A stretch of 64,000 bases of DNA from Xanthoparmelia taractica (lineage: Eukaryota > Ascomycota > Lecanoromycetes > Lecanorales > Parmeliaceae): contig JANQBS010000014.1 in the NCBI GenBank assembly GCA_033085395.1, positions 62,001 to 126,000 on the forward strand, written 5' to 3'. Of this stretch, positions 1-9,751 are shown in pieces. Each line of letters begins with the position of its first letter. Position 1 is the first letter of the stretch. The position numbers and the translations under genes were made by a program. The notes under the pieces are model-generated. The model worked only from the letters and a program-made list of their open reading frames with translations. It ran no database searches and was not told the DNA's origin.

Positions 1-609
1 TGTACCAAAAGAACAATAGAAAACCCCATACCCACCCACCACTCATTGCCACATCTCATCCCGAGACATTCATCGCTCGCTGGTTATCTGCTGAAACCAC
101 CAAGCGATCTTCAACCCTGCTAGCATGTATGTATATAGATCCCTCATATACCGCGTAGCAGACTACCACCAGTCCCCTCTACCCTACCTTACCTACCCTA
201 CCTACCTCCTCGCCTAAGCCCTTTCTCTTCTTTTCTTTTCTTTTCTTTTCTCTTCTCTCCTCTACTCTCCGCGGTCTATCCGTCAATAGAATAGCTTAGA
301 GCGTGAGCAAAAAATCAAGCTCAGCTCAGCTCAGCTTCGCAGCACCTCCAACCCACGCCGGGAACAAAGAGTGCAATCATTCCCATATCCATATTCACTG
401 ATGAGATGAAACGAGACAAGATCATCGACTACCAAATCAAGCAATCAATGAAGCTACCAATCTATCGATCGACCAACCAACCAACCAACCAAGTCCGAGG
501 TCCCAGCACCGCACCAGCCTTCGAGAAAAAGACCACCGAACCGCAGGACAACACAATACAATGGCAATGGCAATGGCAACACCATAGAGACCACCATAAA
601 AAAAGCCGC

Positions 610-870
610 TCGAAACGCACCGCACACATATCCTCATCCTCCTCATCCTCCTCCCCATCCCCATCCCCATCCTCCTCCCTCCTCATCCCTCTCGCAACGC
701 CAAACCCCCGCTCCTCTCAAAAATACGCCCTCCCCACCATTCCCATTCCCATGCTCATCCCCATCCCCGTCCCCATCCTCCCCCCTCCTCATCCCTCTCG
801 CAACGTCCAAAACCCCGCTCCTCTCAAAAAAACGCCCTTCCCCCCATCCCCATCCCCATCCCCATTCTCG
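610..870. repeat. Pyrimidine-rich repeats with TCC and CCCATC units
   Basis: Runs of TCC near 630-655 pass into repeated CCCATC units near 650-690, 740-780 and 843-866. A block with the words CTCATCCCTCTCGCAACG and CCCCGCTCCTCTCAAAAA appears twice, at about 680-722 and 787-830, so part of the array duplicated as a larger unit. Confidence 0.75.
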
Positions 871-1014
871 AAAACCACAAGGAGCGTTATTTCTCATTTC
901 ATAAATATATTTATTTCTTATTGATTATTGTATTTTCAATACACAAGTACGCACATCCCATCACAGCAATTCTCTCTCTCTCTTCCCCTCGCCCTTCCTC
1001 CCAAGTAGGGAAAG

Positions 1015-1045
<31 letters not shown>

Positions 1046-1164
1046 GGTGCAACGTGAACATGGACGTGGAACGTGGGGGAAAGGAAGGAAAGAAAACAAA
1101 AACCCCCAATGCAATGCAAATGCAAATGCAAAGAAAAGAAAGGAAAAAAAAATGCCTCCCCCGA

Positions 1165-1335
1165 CCGCTAAATCCGAATCCGAATCCGAATCCGAAATCC
1201 GAGGGAATACTCGCACAGTCTCAGAGCGCGAGAGCGAGAGCGAGAGCGAGAGTGAGGCCAAAAAAAGAAAGAGGAAAGCAGAAGGAAGGAAGGAAGGAAG
1301 GAAGGAAGGAAGAAAGGAAGAAAGGAAGAAAGGGA
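1165..1335. repeat. Three adjacent microsatellites: ATCCGA, GAGAGC and GGAA
   Basis: An ATCCGA array (about 1169-1200), a GAGAGC array (about 1225-1256) and a GGAA array (about 1281-1335, with AAAGGAAG variants) follow one another. GAGAGC units recur at about 1440-1466 and GGAA/GAAA units at 1510-1550. The strand is strongly purine-biased. Confidence 0.85.
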
Positions 1336-2164
1336 AGCCGTGCCCGCTCTGACTACATGTCAGACAATACATACGAAAGAGTAACTGTGAGCAAAGAATT
1401 TGCCAATTGTGTACTTCGTATACCATCGTATTCAATTGGAGCGAGAGCGAGAGCGCGAGCGAGTGCCAGAAAGAATGAAGAATAAAAAATGAAAATGGAA
1501 AATGAAGAGCAAGGAAGAAAGGAAGGAAGGAAAGAAAGAAAGAAAGAAAAGAAGCCCCGCCACCCGCTCTGACTATTTCTCCATCTACATCTACATCTAC
1601 ATATCAAAAAAACTACTCAAAAAAAAGGTGAGTTAGGTACGCTTTATTCCGCACAAAAGTCATGACTACCTTACTTGCTACGTACTTCTACTTCTACTCC
1701 CTATAGACAAACCCGTATCGTATCGTATCGTACCCATACGTCCGAGCCCTCCCACATCTCCCACTACCCAGAAATACCTCCCCCCAAGAAAAGAAAATGC
1801 TCAGACACTCCTACTCCTCCCCACACCCATCCATACTCAATCACCCTCGTTCCCTTCCCTCACCTCTCACATCCCCCAACCCCCATCCCCCATCCTAGCC
1901 AAATAGCACGCGCATGCATGCGCACTGGAGCGCATATACCCCACCAATCATTTACCCCCACTCCCAGTCCCCAAGAAAACATGCGCGTCTTTTCCTTCCC
2001 TCTTTCCAGAAAAAGCCCGTAGAAGCGACCAATCCATCAATCTCCGTCGGGTCGCATAATAATGCACATACTTCTACATATGTACATACGTAGATAGACA
2101 AGACAAGATAGATACGTAGCAGCAAAAAGAACCGTCAGCACCCACTCTTGTGTCTCTGACCTGC

Positions 2165-2200
2165 GAATAGCATAGCATAGCATAGCATAGCATAGCATTG
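2165..2200. repeat. CATAG pentanucleotide array
   Basis: About six perfect head-to-tail copies of the pentamer GCATA/CATAG. No gene overlaps it. Confidence 0.85.
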
Positions 2201-3169
2201 AATGATGACTTACTGGCTGACGTACATCTCACCGCAGCATGTCTCACTCACTCCTTCGTACTTCGTTAAAAATCCCTATCTATCTACCTATCAATCAATC
2301 ATATCAGACCGTCCGTCCGTCTCAAACCCCGCATTTAGGATGGAAATGGTAGTGAGTAAGTAAGTAAGTGGCGCCACGGTGAACGCTGACGGACGAAGAT
2401 GAAATGCACGGGGCTGGAAGCTAGAGGCTAAAAGATTAAATTAAGGTAAGGACCAATCCAGGTAGGGGCAAAGGAGGGCTTGGAACAGACGCGGATTTGC
2501 AAAAAATTCTCCGACCCGCACCTGCATGAGTAGTGAGGCCGAAGGGGAGAAATGTCGCTGGAGTCGGCCCGGGATCACGATTCATAAAATTTAGTCTGGT
2601 CTTCTTCGACAGATCGAAGCGGTGGACGAGACGCAGTAGAGGATTGTGAGTGGTAGCAAATGATGGCAAATGGATAGTAGCGAGTGGCAGTAAATGATGG
2701 GTAAATGGTAGATGGTTTGGGATATCTTCAAGTCTATATTTCGTTGGAGATCGTCATGGCAGTCACACAAATATGTACAGTCGAAGCGCTGCAGAAAGCA
2801 CAAAAGCCAAAAGGTGTATCGTCGCGAAGACGCAATGCTATGCTGCTTCGACGCCCAATGCGATGCTCTATGGGCGGCCCGCGCTTTGTAACGTTATAGA
2901 CTAGAATTGTAGGTGGCGAGCCGTCAATGCCTGGTAGTGGATCACCCGAACGCCTTTCCTTAATCCTGCATACGCCGTGTCCGTGTAGGACGAAAAAGAT
3001 CTTGCCGCTGGACGCTAGGTCCAAGACAAAAGTAACGTGAGTTGAGTCGTGTGCGCTGGTGATAATGGTGGTAGCGGTGTAGGTACGGCGGCATGACGAT
3101 GACGACGATGGTGGTGAGGGGTGTTGATGTATGAGACATGAGTGCGAAAATTTGCCCCTTTGAGGACGC

Positions 3170-4240
3170 TCAGTCTTCGATGGTTGGAAATCGACTATCT
3201 CTCATCCCGGCGCTAGACTTTTTCTTCCATCCCAACATCTTCTTCCAAGTATTATCGTTGCGGTTTCTAGGACTGTGTCCACCAAAGTCGCTCGAGGGAG
3301 GCGTGTTTGGGGGTGTCATTGGTTCTCTACCCGGACTTGACGCAGTGGTTGAATCATCGTCTAGTAGCTCTGTGTCTCCACTGCCGCTTGACGTGTGACT
3401 CTGTGCTCGGCTACCTCTTGTGAATCCAGGAATGGGTGTCAGACGACCGGTTGGGTCATCCCTAGACCCTGACGAAGGGATATCGAGCGAACACGCCGGA
3501 GATGTTCGTTTTCGAGACCTGCTCCTGATTGAGCTTTTCTCGTTTGAGCTATCTGAACCGCCTCGTTTTCGAGGCTTCACCTCGACTGGCGTCTGGCGAC
3601 TGTGGTGCGATTGTTGGGTCCTGGAGGATGGGACCTCGTTCAGAAAAGAGATCAACACTGACTCTTCCATGAGGTTGTAGATGATCTTGACTGCAGCCTC
3701 GAGATCTTCCGGCTGCGGCGGAGTTGGATTATTAGGCAGGTTCAGTAATCTCTCGCGCACGCTGCTAGGAATGTTGATTTCCCGAGGGCAGTCTGGCATT
3801 ATATAGGCGTTGATCAAACGCTGCCATAGCATTCTCACGTAACGGCATTCTTCCACCTCCCCTGTGATGGGCATGCCAGCCATCTGTGCAGCCAAGGCAT
3901 CGTACCTCTTTCGATACCGTTCGGCATCCATCGTGAACTCTAGATTTTCCAGACAATGATTCTGCGAGAGGTAGGCGGTAAATGCGCTGAGCGTCCATGG
4001 TGGGGGGGCGGAATTAGAGAGGACGTCTGGGAGGGTAGGTCTTTGAGGATGGTAGGGCCCGTCACTGTGTGTATGACCATCAAGACTGGGCGGTCGGGAT
4101 GATCTGAAGTCTTCCAGAGACATGGTTTCTTCGTCGTCAGCGTCCCAATCTGCGACCACGACAGAAGAGCAAGGTGACGTTTCCGGTGGAGGTGTGGAGA
4201 GATGCGGTGACGGGGGTGTCTCAGGTTTCCTGCGGATCAT
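3170..4240 (-). CDS. RGS-domain protein (regulator of G-protein signalling)
   Basis: Likely GTPase-activating protein for a heterotrimeric G-alpha subunit, acting at the plasma membrane. Numbering runs from the first in-frame GTG at 4354. An RGS fold spans about residues 118-245, with the recognisable helices WTLSAFTAYLSQNHCLENLE, FTMDAERYRKRYD, and LINAYIMPDCPREINIPS followed by VRERLL. A long Ser/Arg/Pro-rich tail follows and ends in a basic patch (WKKMLGWKKK). The frame is open upstream to about 4405, but the earliest codon there is GTG, so the true start is either the ATG at 4240 (residue 39), the ATG at 4123 just ahead of the RGS domain, or a spliced upstream exon. Residues upstream of 4240 (many Arg, Lys and Ser) look coding, which favours a missing 5' exon. 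There is no DEP domain, so it is not the FlbA/Sst2 type. Confidence 0.85.
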   Translation of the reverse strand: MIRRKPETPPSPHLSTPPPETSPCSSVVVADWDADDEETMSLEDFRSSRPPSLDGHTHSDGPYHPQRPTLPDVLSNSAPPPWTLSAFTAYLSQNHCLENLEFTMDAERYRKRYDALAAQMAGMPITGEVEECRYVRMLWQRLINAYIMPDCPREINIPSSVRERLLNLPNNPTPPQPEDLEAAVKIIYNLMEESVLISFLNEVPSSRTQQSHHSRQTPVEVKPRKRGGSDSSNEKSSIRSRSRKRTSPACSLDIPSSGSRDDPTGRLTPIPGFTRGSRAQSHTSSGSGDTELLDDDSTTASSPGREPMTPPNTPPSSDFGGHSPRNRNDNTWKKMLGWKKKSSAGMRDSRFPTIED

Positions 4241-6761
4241 GGCTCGTTTCCAGTCCCTTATCCTGGACCTTGTTCTTTCGCTTGCTGAAGCCTTTCTCTT
4301 CTGTGAACGGCTTCGGCCCGATCTATAGGAGAATGACACGTCTGGGCGAGCCACCTTGACACGAGGCCTCGAAATCTTCGAGGAAGTTTTTCGTTGTGTT
4401 GGATATTAGGCGGACCATTTAAAAGGAGGACGACGGATGCAGGACGGTCAGTGCTGGGTCCGATTTTGCCGTTTGTGTCACTTTGGAGTCTGGCGGTTCT
4501 GTATGATGATGAAAGTTGGCTTGACGGATTCGTATGTACTCCACTAGACGCAGTGAGTACCCGGGAAATGTTTTCTTGAGCCTATTCCTTCTCTTTTACC
4601 GGTGGGTCAACAAGGTCCAAGGCAAACAGACGGAATTTTCGGAAAGCTGCAGGACTTGAAGCAAACTTGTGGAACCGGTGGCTTGCGGGTTTGTGTTTTG
4701 TCGGGCAAACTTTGAGGGTTTTGAGTCATGGACCAACGGGGTTTTTGATTCGTAATGAGGAAATAGACACTGGTGTAAGGAAGGTGGGATTGATAAGATA
4801 GTGCTTTGTCCAGATCTTGGATTAGAGATGAGGAAGAGAAGAAGAAGCAGAAGAAGAAGAAGATGAAGATGAAGAAGAAGAAGAAGAATGATTATGCCGT
4901 TGAGAGAGAAAAAAGGAGTGTCTTTCTCGCGACTTACAGATGACTGTGTAGGTAATAATATTGAAGCAGTTGTTGTTATTATTTTCAACCAAAGAACGGG
5001 GAAAAGGACTAACTAATAAAGTGGGAAGCGGCGGCGCAAGGGAATTGCAGGGGTTCGGATTCACAAGTCCTAAAAAGTCCTAAGCTAATAAATTCCACGC
5101 TACTTTGTTCGCGCTAGAAGGTTTTTCTTTGCTTCTTAGAACAACCTTAAATTTCATTAATAACAAATCACACACCTGCATTAAAAAGTCAAGTCACTCT
5201 CAATAATATTACTAAGCCTTATTATACCTTTATCCTCTCACGCCGCCTCTATCTTCTTCCCCCCCACCCACTACTTCGTAATTGTCGCTTTGGCTCAATA
5301 ATCGGCTTTCTCTACTTACTCATATGATCACCTTCCCCCCGAGATAATATCTGCATATCATTTATTCGTTCATCCATTCATGCATCCATGCATTATGCTT
5401 CCCTATTGCGCCGTCCTCATCTCCGTATTTACGCGACAGGAAAACGGACCACATCTTTTTGCCTGTCCGCCCGGCTAGCGACACTCCCCAAATTCTGAGC
5501 CTCGGCGACAAACAGACGAAGACGCAAACCTAGATAAGACGCTAGCGAGGATAGTGAGCGAGGCAAAACGGCCAAAAGACAAGGCAAACAAACTGACTAC
5601 TTCTACTGACTCGAATCGCTCCAGTGCCAAAGCACAAGCCACCCTTAGCGACGTGCGACTCGGCTAAAGATGTTATAGTCCGCGACCCTGGAATGAATTC
5701 GAGACAGGAATACTACACCCAATACTCTCTCGCTTTGGTTACTGTACGGAGCGGAGTGACGGGCTACCATAGTACTTCGTACTACTTTCCAAACCCATCG
5801 CCTCTCTTTGCTTAACAATGCCTCGGAGAATTTGTTGGCCAGTCCCGTCATCAAGCCCGAAATCCCGCGCCTTTTTTGAGTCATAAAGAGACAGGGGTGA
5901 ACGCTGTAATCAGCCCTAATGGGCAGCTAAGGGATAACCAACTCGCTTCTTTGATTGGGGGAAGATGCAGCTGCGGCCGGCTTTTTTACAGGGTTCGCCA
6001 ATATGGGGATGCATCACTTTCGTAGCCTCGTAGCCCCACGACACACAATATAGAGATTAGAAGGACGTAGGAAGTAGTACGAAGTAGAATAATAATAATA
6101 ATAATGATGTGAACATTAATTGCAACGGCATTACCATCCTACTTCTTTCTACCTTAGGCCCGGTTGATCAGCGTGGGAGAGGATAGCTGATTGTTGCGCA
6201 TATTAAAATACCCGGGTATCCCCTCAATAGCTTAGCACAAAGCCAGGCGCGCCGCTAATGAGAGACCTCCTCTTTCCTTTTTTCTTTCCTTGGCATTACA
6301 TCATCTGAATTTAAGAGGGAAAAAGAGGGAAAATTCCGGAAGATTTCCTCTTTGCAGCAGCCACGCAGATCTTCTGCCTTCATTCGTATCGACCTGTGCC
6401 CTGCGCTTATACATGCCCATACAAAATCCATACGAAGTAGTCAAGTACATGCCAACGCATTGCCGCCGCATCCTCATCAGGCTTACTTCTACCCCAACTA
6501 CTCTGTGATTGATCCTCCAATAACTCTATGCCGATTTACCGGCACGGGGCAGTGGATACATCTTCATTAGGGAGGAGGCAACCTACTAATAATCGTGGAG
6601 CCGCATCATCTCCATGAGCTTATTATTATCGAGTGCTTGCTGCTTGATCCACCGACCTAGCCGTGCCAGAGCACCTGATCGAGCGCTATACCATGCGGCC
6701 TACTCTTTTGGGAGACCAGTCCATACTCCGTCCGTCCCACCGAGTGCTTACCTGTCCTTAT
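4241..6761. other. Intergenic region between the RGS and RUS genes
   Basis: No convincing gene. It holds a GAA-rich microsatellite (about 4836-4890), a moderately AT-rich stretch near 5080-5240, an AAT array (about 6088-6106) and several copies of the TACTTCGTA/TACGAAGTA word (5271, 5771-5787, 6072-6087 and 6431). The part next to 4240-4405 should contain the promoter, and possibly a first exon, of the RGS gene. Confidence 0.55.
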
Positions 6762-8956
6762 CTATCTCGACAGTGCGTGCAGGCTTTCTGCCGCCAGACG
6801 TATGCGTGAACCGGATGAAGTCTCCAAATTTGCAACGTCAACATCCCACCCGGCGGCTCTGAGTCGCTCCACGTAATCACCCCATTGATTAGAAATGTCC
6901 CTCAGTGTCCTTTCCAACAGCTCAAGCACATTGTCTGTATTTGCGCCTGTCGCATATTGCTCTACAAAGCGGTGAGCACCCCAAAGGGCTAGTGCCCAAG
7001 CCTTCAATTGTGCTTCGGGCGAAGCTGGACCCTTGAGGACAATATATGCTACCCTTTTGGGCGAATCATACCATACCAGAAAATCTTCATGGCTGTAGAT
7101 TTGGATCAATTTCTCCAAGATGAGAGTGCCGTCGCGTATAGCGCCTGTCACGGTGTGCGCAGGCGCCAGGGTCCTCAAGAGGCTGTGCAGAGTTACCCCT
7201 ATGATGGCTTTGGCCAAGGGATTGCCTCTCCAACGCAGGACGCCATCCCATTCGAATATACATTCTTGAGACGATACCTCGTCCGGTGTCATCACCCTGT
7301 TACCCTCCAGGAGGTTCGATAGGACTATATTGGCTCTCTGGCGGTTGAGGCTGTGCAAGCTGACTGCTCTAACGGCAGCATGGTTTGTAGCCAGATGTAT
7401 TGAGAGAAGCACAATGAGACATGACCAGGTGGCTATTGGGGATGAAATGTATGAGACCACGGCACTACCAGCCTACACATCGGTAAGTAGACCGTCGGCG
7501 TGATCGAAGCGAAGATATGCACCTACCAGCATTCTGTGAAATTCCAGGAATTAGCAAAGCCATACTAAACAGTGATCTCAGCTCAAAGGATATGATCAGG
7601 AAGCACACAAGGAGAAGATCCCCCGGAAGTGTTTGCAGAGCTTGGCTTGACATTCAAGAATTCGGCATCCACCTTCTGTGGGACGCAACAAGTTGGGAAA
7701 TGCACGTACCCCATTAGTGAGACTACTGTTTCTTGGCTCGAGTCTTTCTGCTTGAAAATCAGTAGACGTCCTAGCTGCTACACGCAAGAAGTAATTTCGT
7801 GATTCGTAGCCGAGGTCGAACAGGAACGGGCGTTGTGGAAAACGCCAGGCGCCGTCGTTCCCCATGGATAACCTCACCGCCTTTCCAGAAGGAAGATTGG
7901 CGCACTCACTGCGTTTAATTCGCCCAAATTGCCCCATTTGGCGAAATGAGCACTCAGGCTAGCCTTAGAACTACCGGCGGCAACGCCACATAACGCCCTC
8001 AAGACACTTGAGGAGCTGAGCAAGATTACTCTTGGTGCTTTAGGCAGCGCAGGCGAGAGACAGTCAAATATCATAGCTGTGTCATTGAAGACATCCGCAG
8101 CGAGTCTGTACATTTTGCATTCAGGCTCGAGCGAGGTACCGAGTCTGTGGGCGAAGAGAATCGTTGCTATTCGGCCCATACTCTCTTGGAGCACGGAGAG
8201 GAGAAGGGCAGCTGTTGGTGACGCGGAGGCATCTCCGACTCCAACGCCTACAAAGCCGTGCTTGTCAGTCAGTCCGTCACACTCTCAACGTAAGGACCTT
8301 AGATAGCGTATAACTCGGAGGCCTGAGGCACCTCACCCTGAAGTACAGCCCTTGAAGACAGCAGCCCGGCGATAGAACTTGAGAAGGCTTGCAAAGAATC
8401 CTGCAGATTACTTGTTAGCCAAGATAACAAGGGCAAGAGATTACGAAAAGGGCAATCTTACGTAGATCTGATACCTACTCGGAGTTGGTCAGCTGACATC
8501 CCGTGTCGAACGGCTTCAGCGTGAACACGCTGCTTGAGATGTTCAACTCCTCTTCCGTAACAAATGGCGAGGATACGACACCTTCCCACAAATCTGATGT
8601 AGAAACCAAGGGAGTTCCAACGGTTCGCCTCTTGGCCTTTTTCCGCGGTTTGGCCGACTTTGAATAGCTCTGAAATAGACTGTATCGAGCGATACGTACC
8701 GCATGTAGTCACTGGTCACGCTATGAGGATAGCCCGCCGGCAGGAAGACGTTGAGCAGTCGCGTCGAGAGACGGCTTTGCTCCTTTGTCCTCTTGTAGCC
8801 AAGTGGTGATCAGCCTGATGCCCGCGGCCGCTGGAGAGGAAGGCATTGACAAAAGCGTACGATGAATTCAATCCTGTCGCTGCCTTTGATGGAGACATAA
8901 GTGGCTATATCTCTACCAGCTTCGTCGTGTTCAGAAATGCGAAGCTCCATGGCCAT
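6762..8956 (-). CDS. RUS / DUF647 family membrane protein (ROOT UVB SENSITIVE, human RUSF1 family)
   Basis: The family is membrane-associated; plant members act in UV-B and vitamin B6-linked seedling responses, and the fungal role is unknown. I join eight exons: 8956-8861, 8791-8700, 8474-8462, 8400-8337, 8247-7910, 7747-7710, 7533-7527 and 7472-6762. They total 1359 nt, or 452 residues. Hallmarks read straight through the joins: FLPAGYPHSVTSDYMRYQIY, then DSLQAFSSSIAGLLSSRAVL, GVGVGDASASPTAALLLSVL, ALCGVAAGSSKASLSAHFAK, KDSSQETVVSLMGML and IHLATNHAAVRAVSLHSLNR. Exons 3 and 7 are only 13 and 7 nt. ATGs at 8965 and 8950 are alternative starts. Family membership is near certain; the micro-exons are the least sure part. 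Confidence 0.88.
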
Positions 8957-9751
8957 GATGGTCATGCAGTTAATAGGAGTATAATAGATGGACACTATCT
9001 GAAGGGTCGGTTGTAGGCGTACGCATTGCCGAGAGACTCATCTGAATGTGATTGGATAATAGGAGATCTCAGGAGTTGAATCGTAGTCTAAGATGTTTTA
9101 GATATGCCCTAAGTCACGGCCTGGGCAGATCATCATCAGGGTAGGATCTGTGGGATGAGTCTATTGGTGAATCATGATCATTTTGTTCGCTGCATGACGC
9201 CAAAATCACCCTATCCCTGCAATCGATTAAGGTACAGATCTTAGAGCCTATGAAAACTGCTAAATTCCGCCATATATACTTCGTACATCTTAAATATTAA
9301 ATAGTCATATGATAATCATGGTACTTCGGTCAGCGACACGGGGAAAAAGAAACAAACACAAAAAAAACAAAAAAAACAAAAAAAACGAACAATCATCCTT
9401 TTGGATTTCTCACCGAAGCGCTCTATCCGCCAGTTGCCTGGAAAAAAGGAAAGGGTTGGGATGGAAATGATCATGTTCAAAAGGGCACCTTGTTCGTCCG
9501 ACATGAGATGAAATCTTTTACCTTTTAACTGATAATCATGTCAATCGATGCACGAGCCATGTTATGCGTTTAAGCGAGCCTTGACATGCGACACATAATC
9601 CTCGGTCTGTAGGGCCCAAGTTAGTTCTTGCCAAAGCCTACCTTATAACGTCTTCTACGATGCTAACAATTGTTTCTCTACAAGGTCCGCTGCAGTATTC
9701 GACTCCCACTTTCCATCATCTTACCTCAACCGTCTTCCCTCTTCTGTCGCC
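8957..9751. promoter_or_regulatory. Shared upstream region of divergent RUS and 934-residue genes
   Basis: Both flanking genes start at its edges and point outwards, so it should hold both promoters. It contains an A-rich patch (about 9355-9390) and one TACTTCGTAC word near 9279. I identified no specific operator. Confidence 0.5.

Larger units (their letters stand above)
1..3169. other. Gene-free, microsatellite-rich intergenic stretch
   Basis: I see no credible gene here. The open frames come from simple repeats and translate to homopolymer-like peptides. The DNA switches between pyrimidine-rich tracts (about 178-270 and 600-870), purine-rich tracts (about 970-1560) and short tandem arrays listed separately. 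The last 700 bases before 3169 are of normal complexity and probably hold the 3' untranslated region of the RGS gene that ends at 3170. Confidence 0.7.

Noticed and set aside
406..1485. Several overlapping open frames of 77-174 codons on both strands
   Set aside because: They are produced by microsatellites without stop codons; the peptides are Pro/Ser, Lys/Glu or Phe/Leu strings with no domain.
5080..5240. AT-rich stretch that could be a RIP-mutated transposon remnant
   Set aside because: It is too short and shows no recognisable transposon coding or terminal repeats, so ordinary AT-rich intergenic DNA is as likely.
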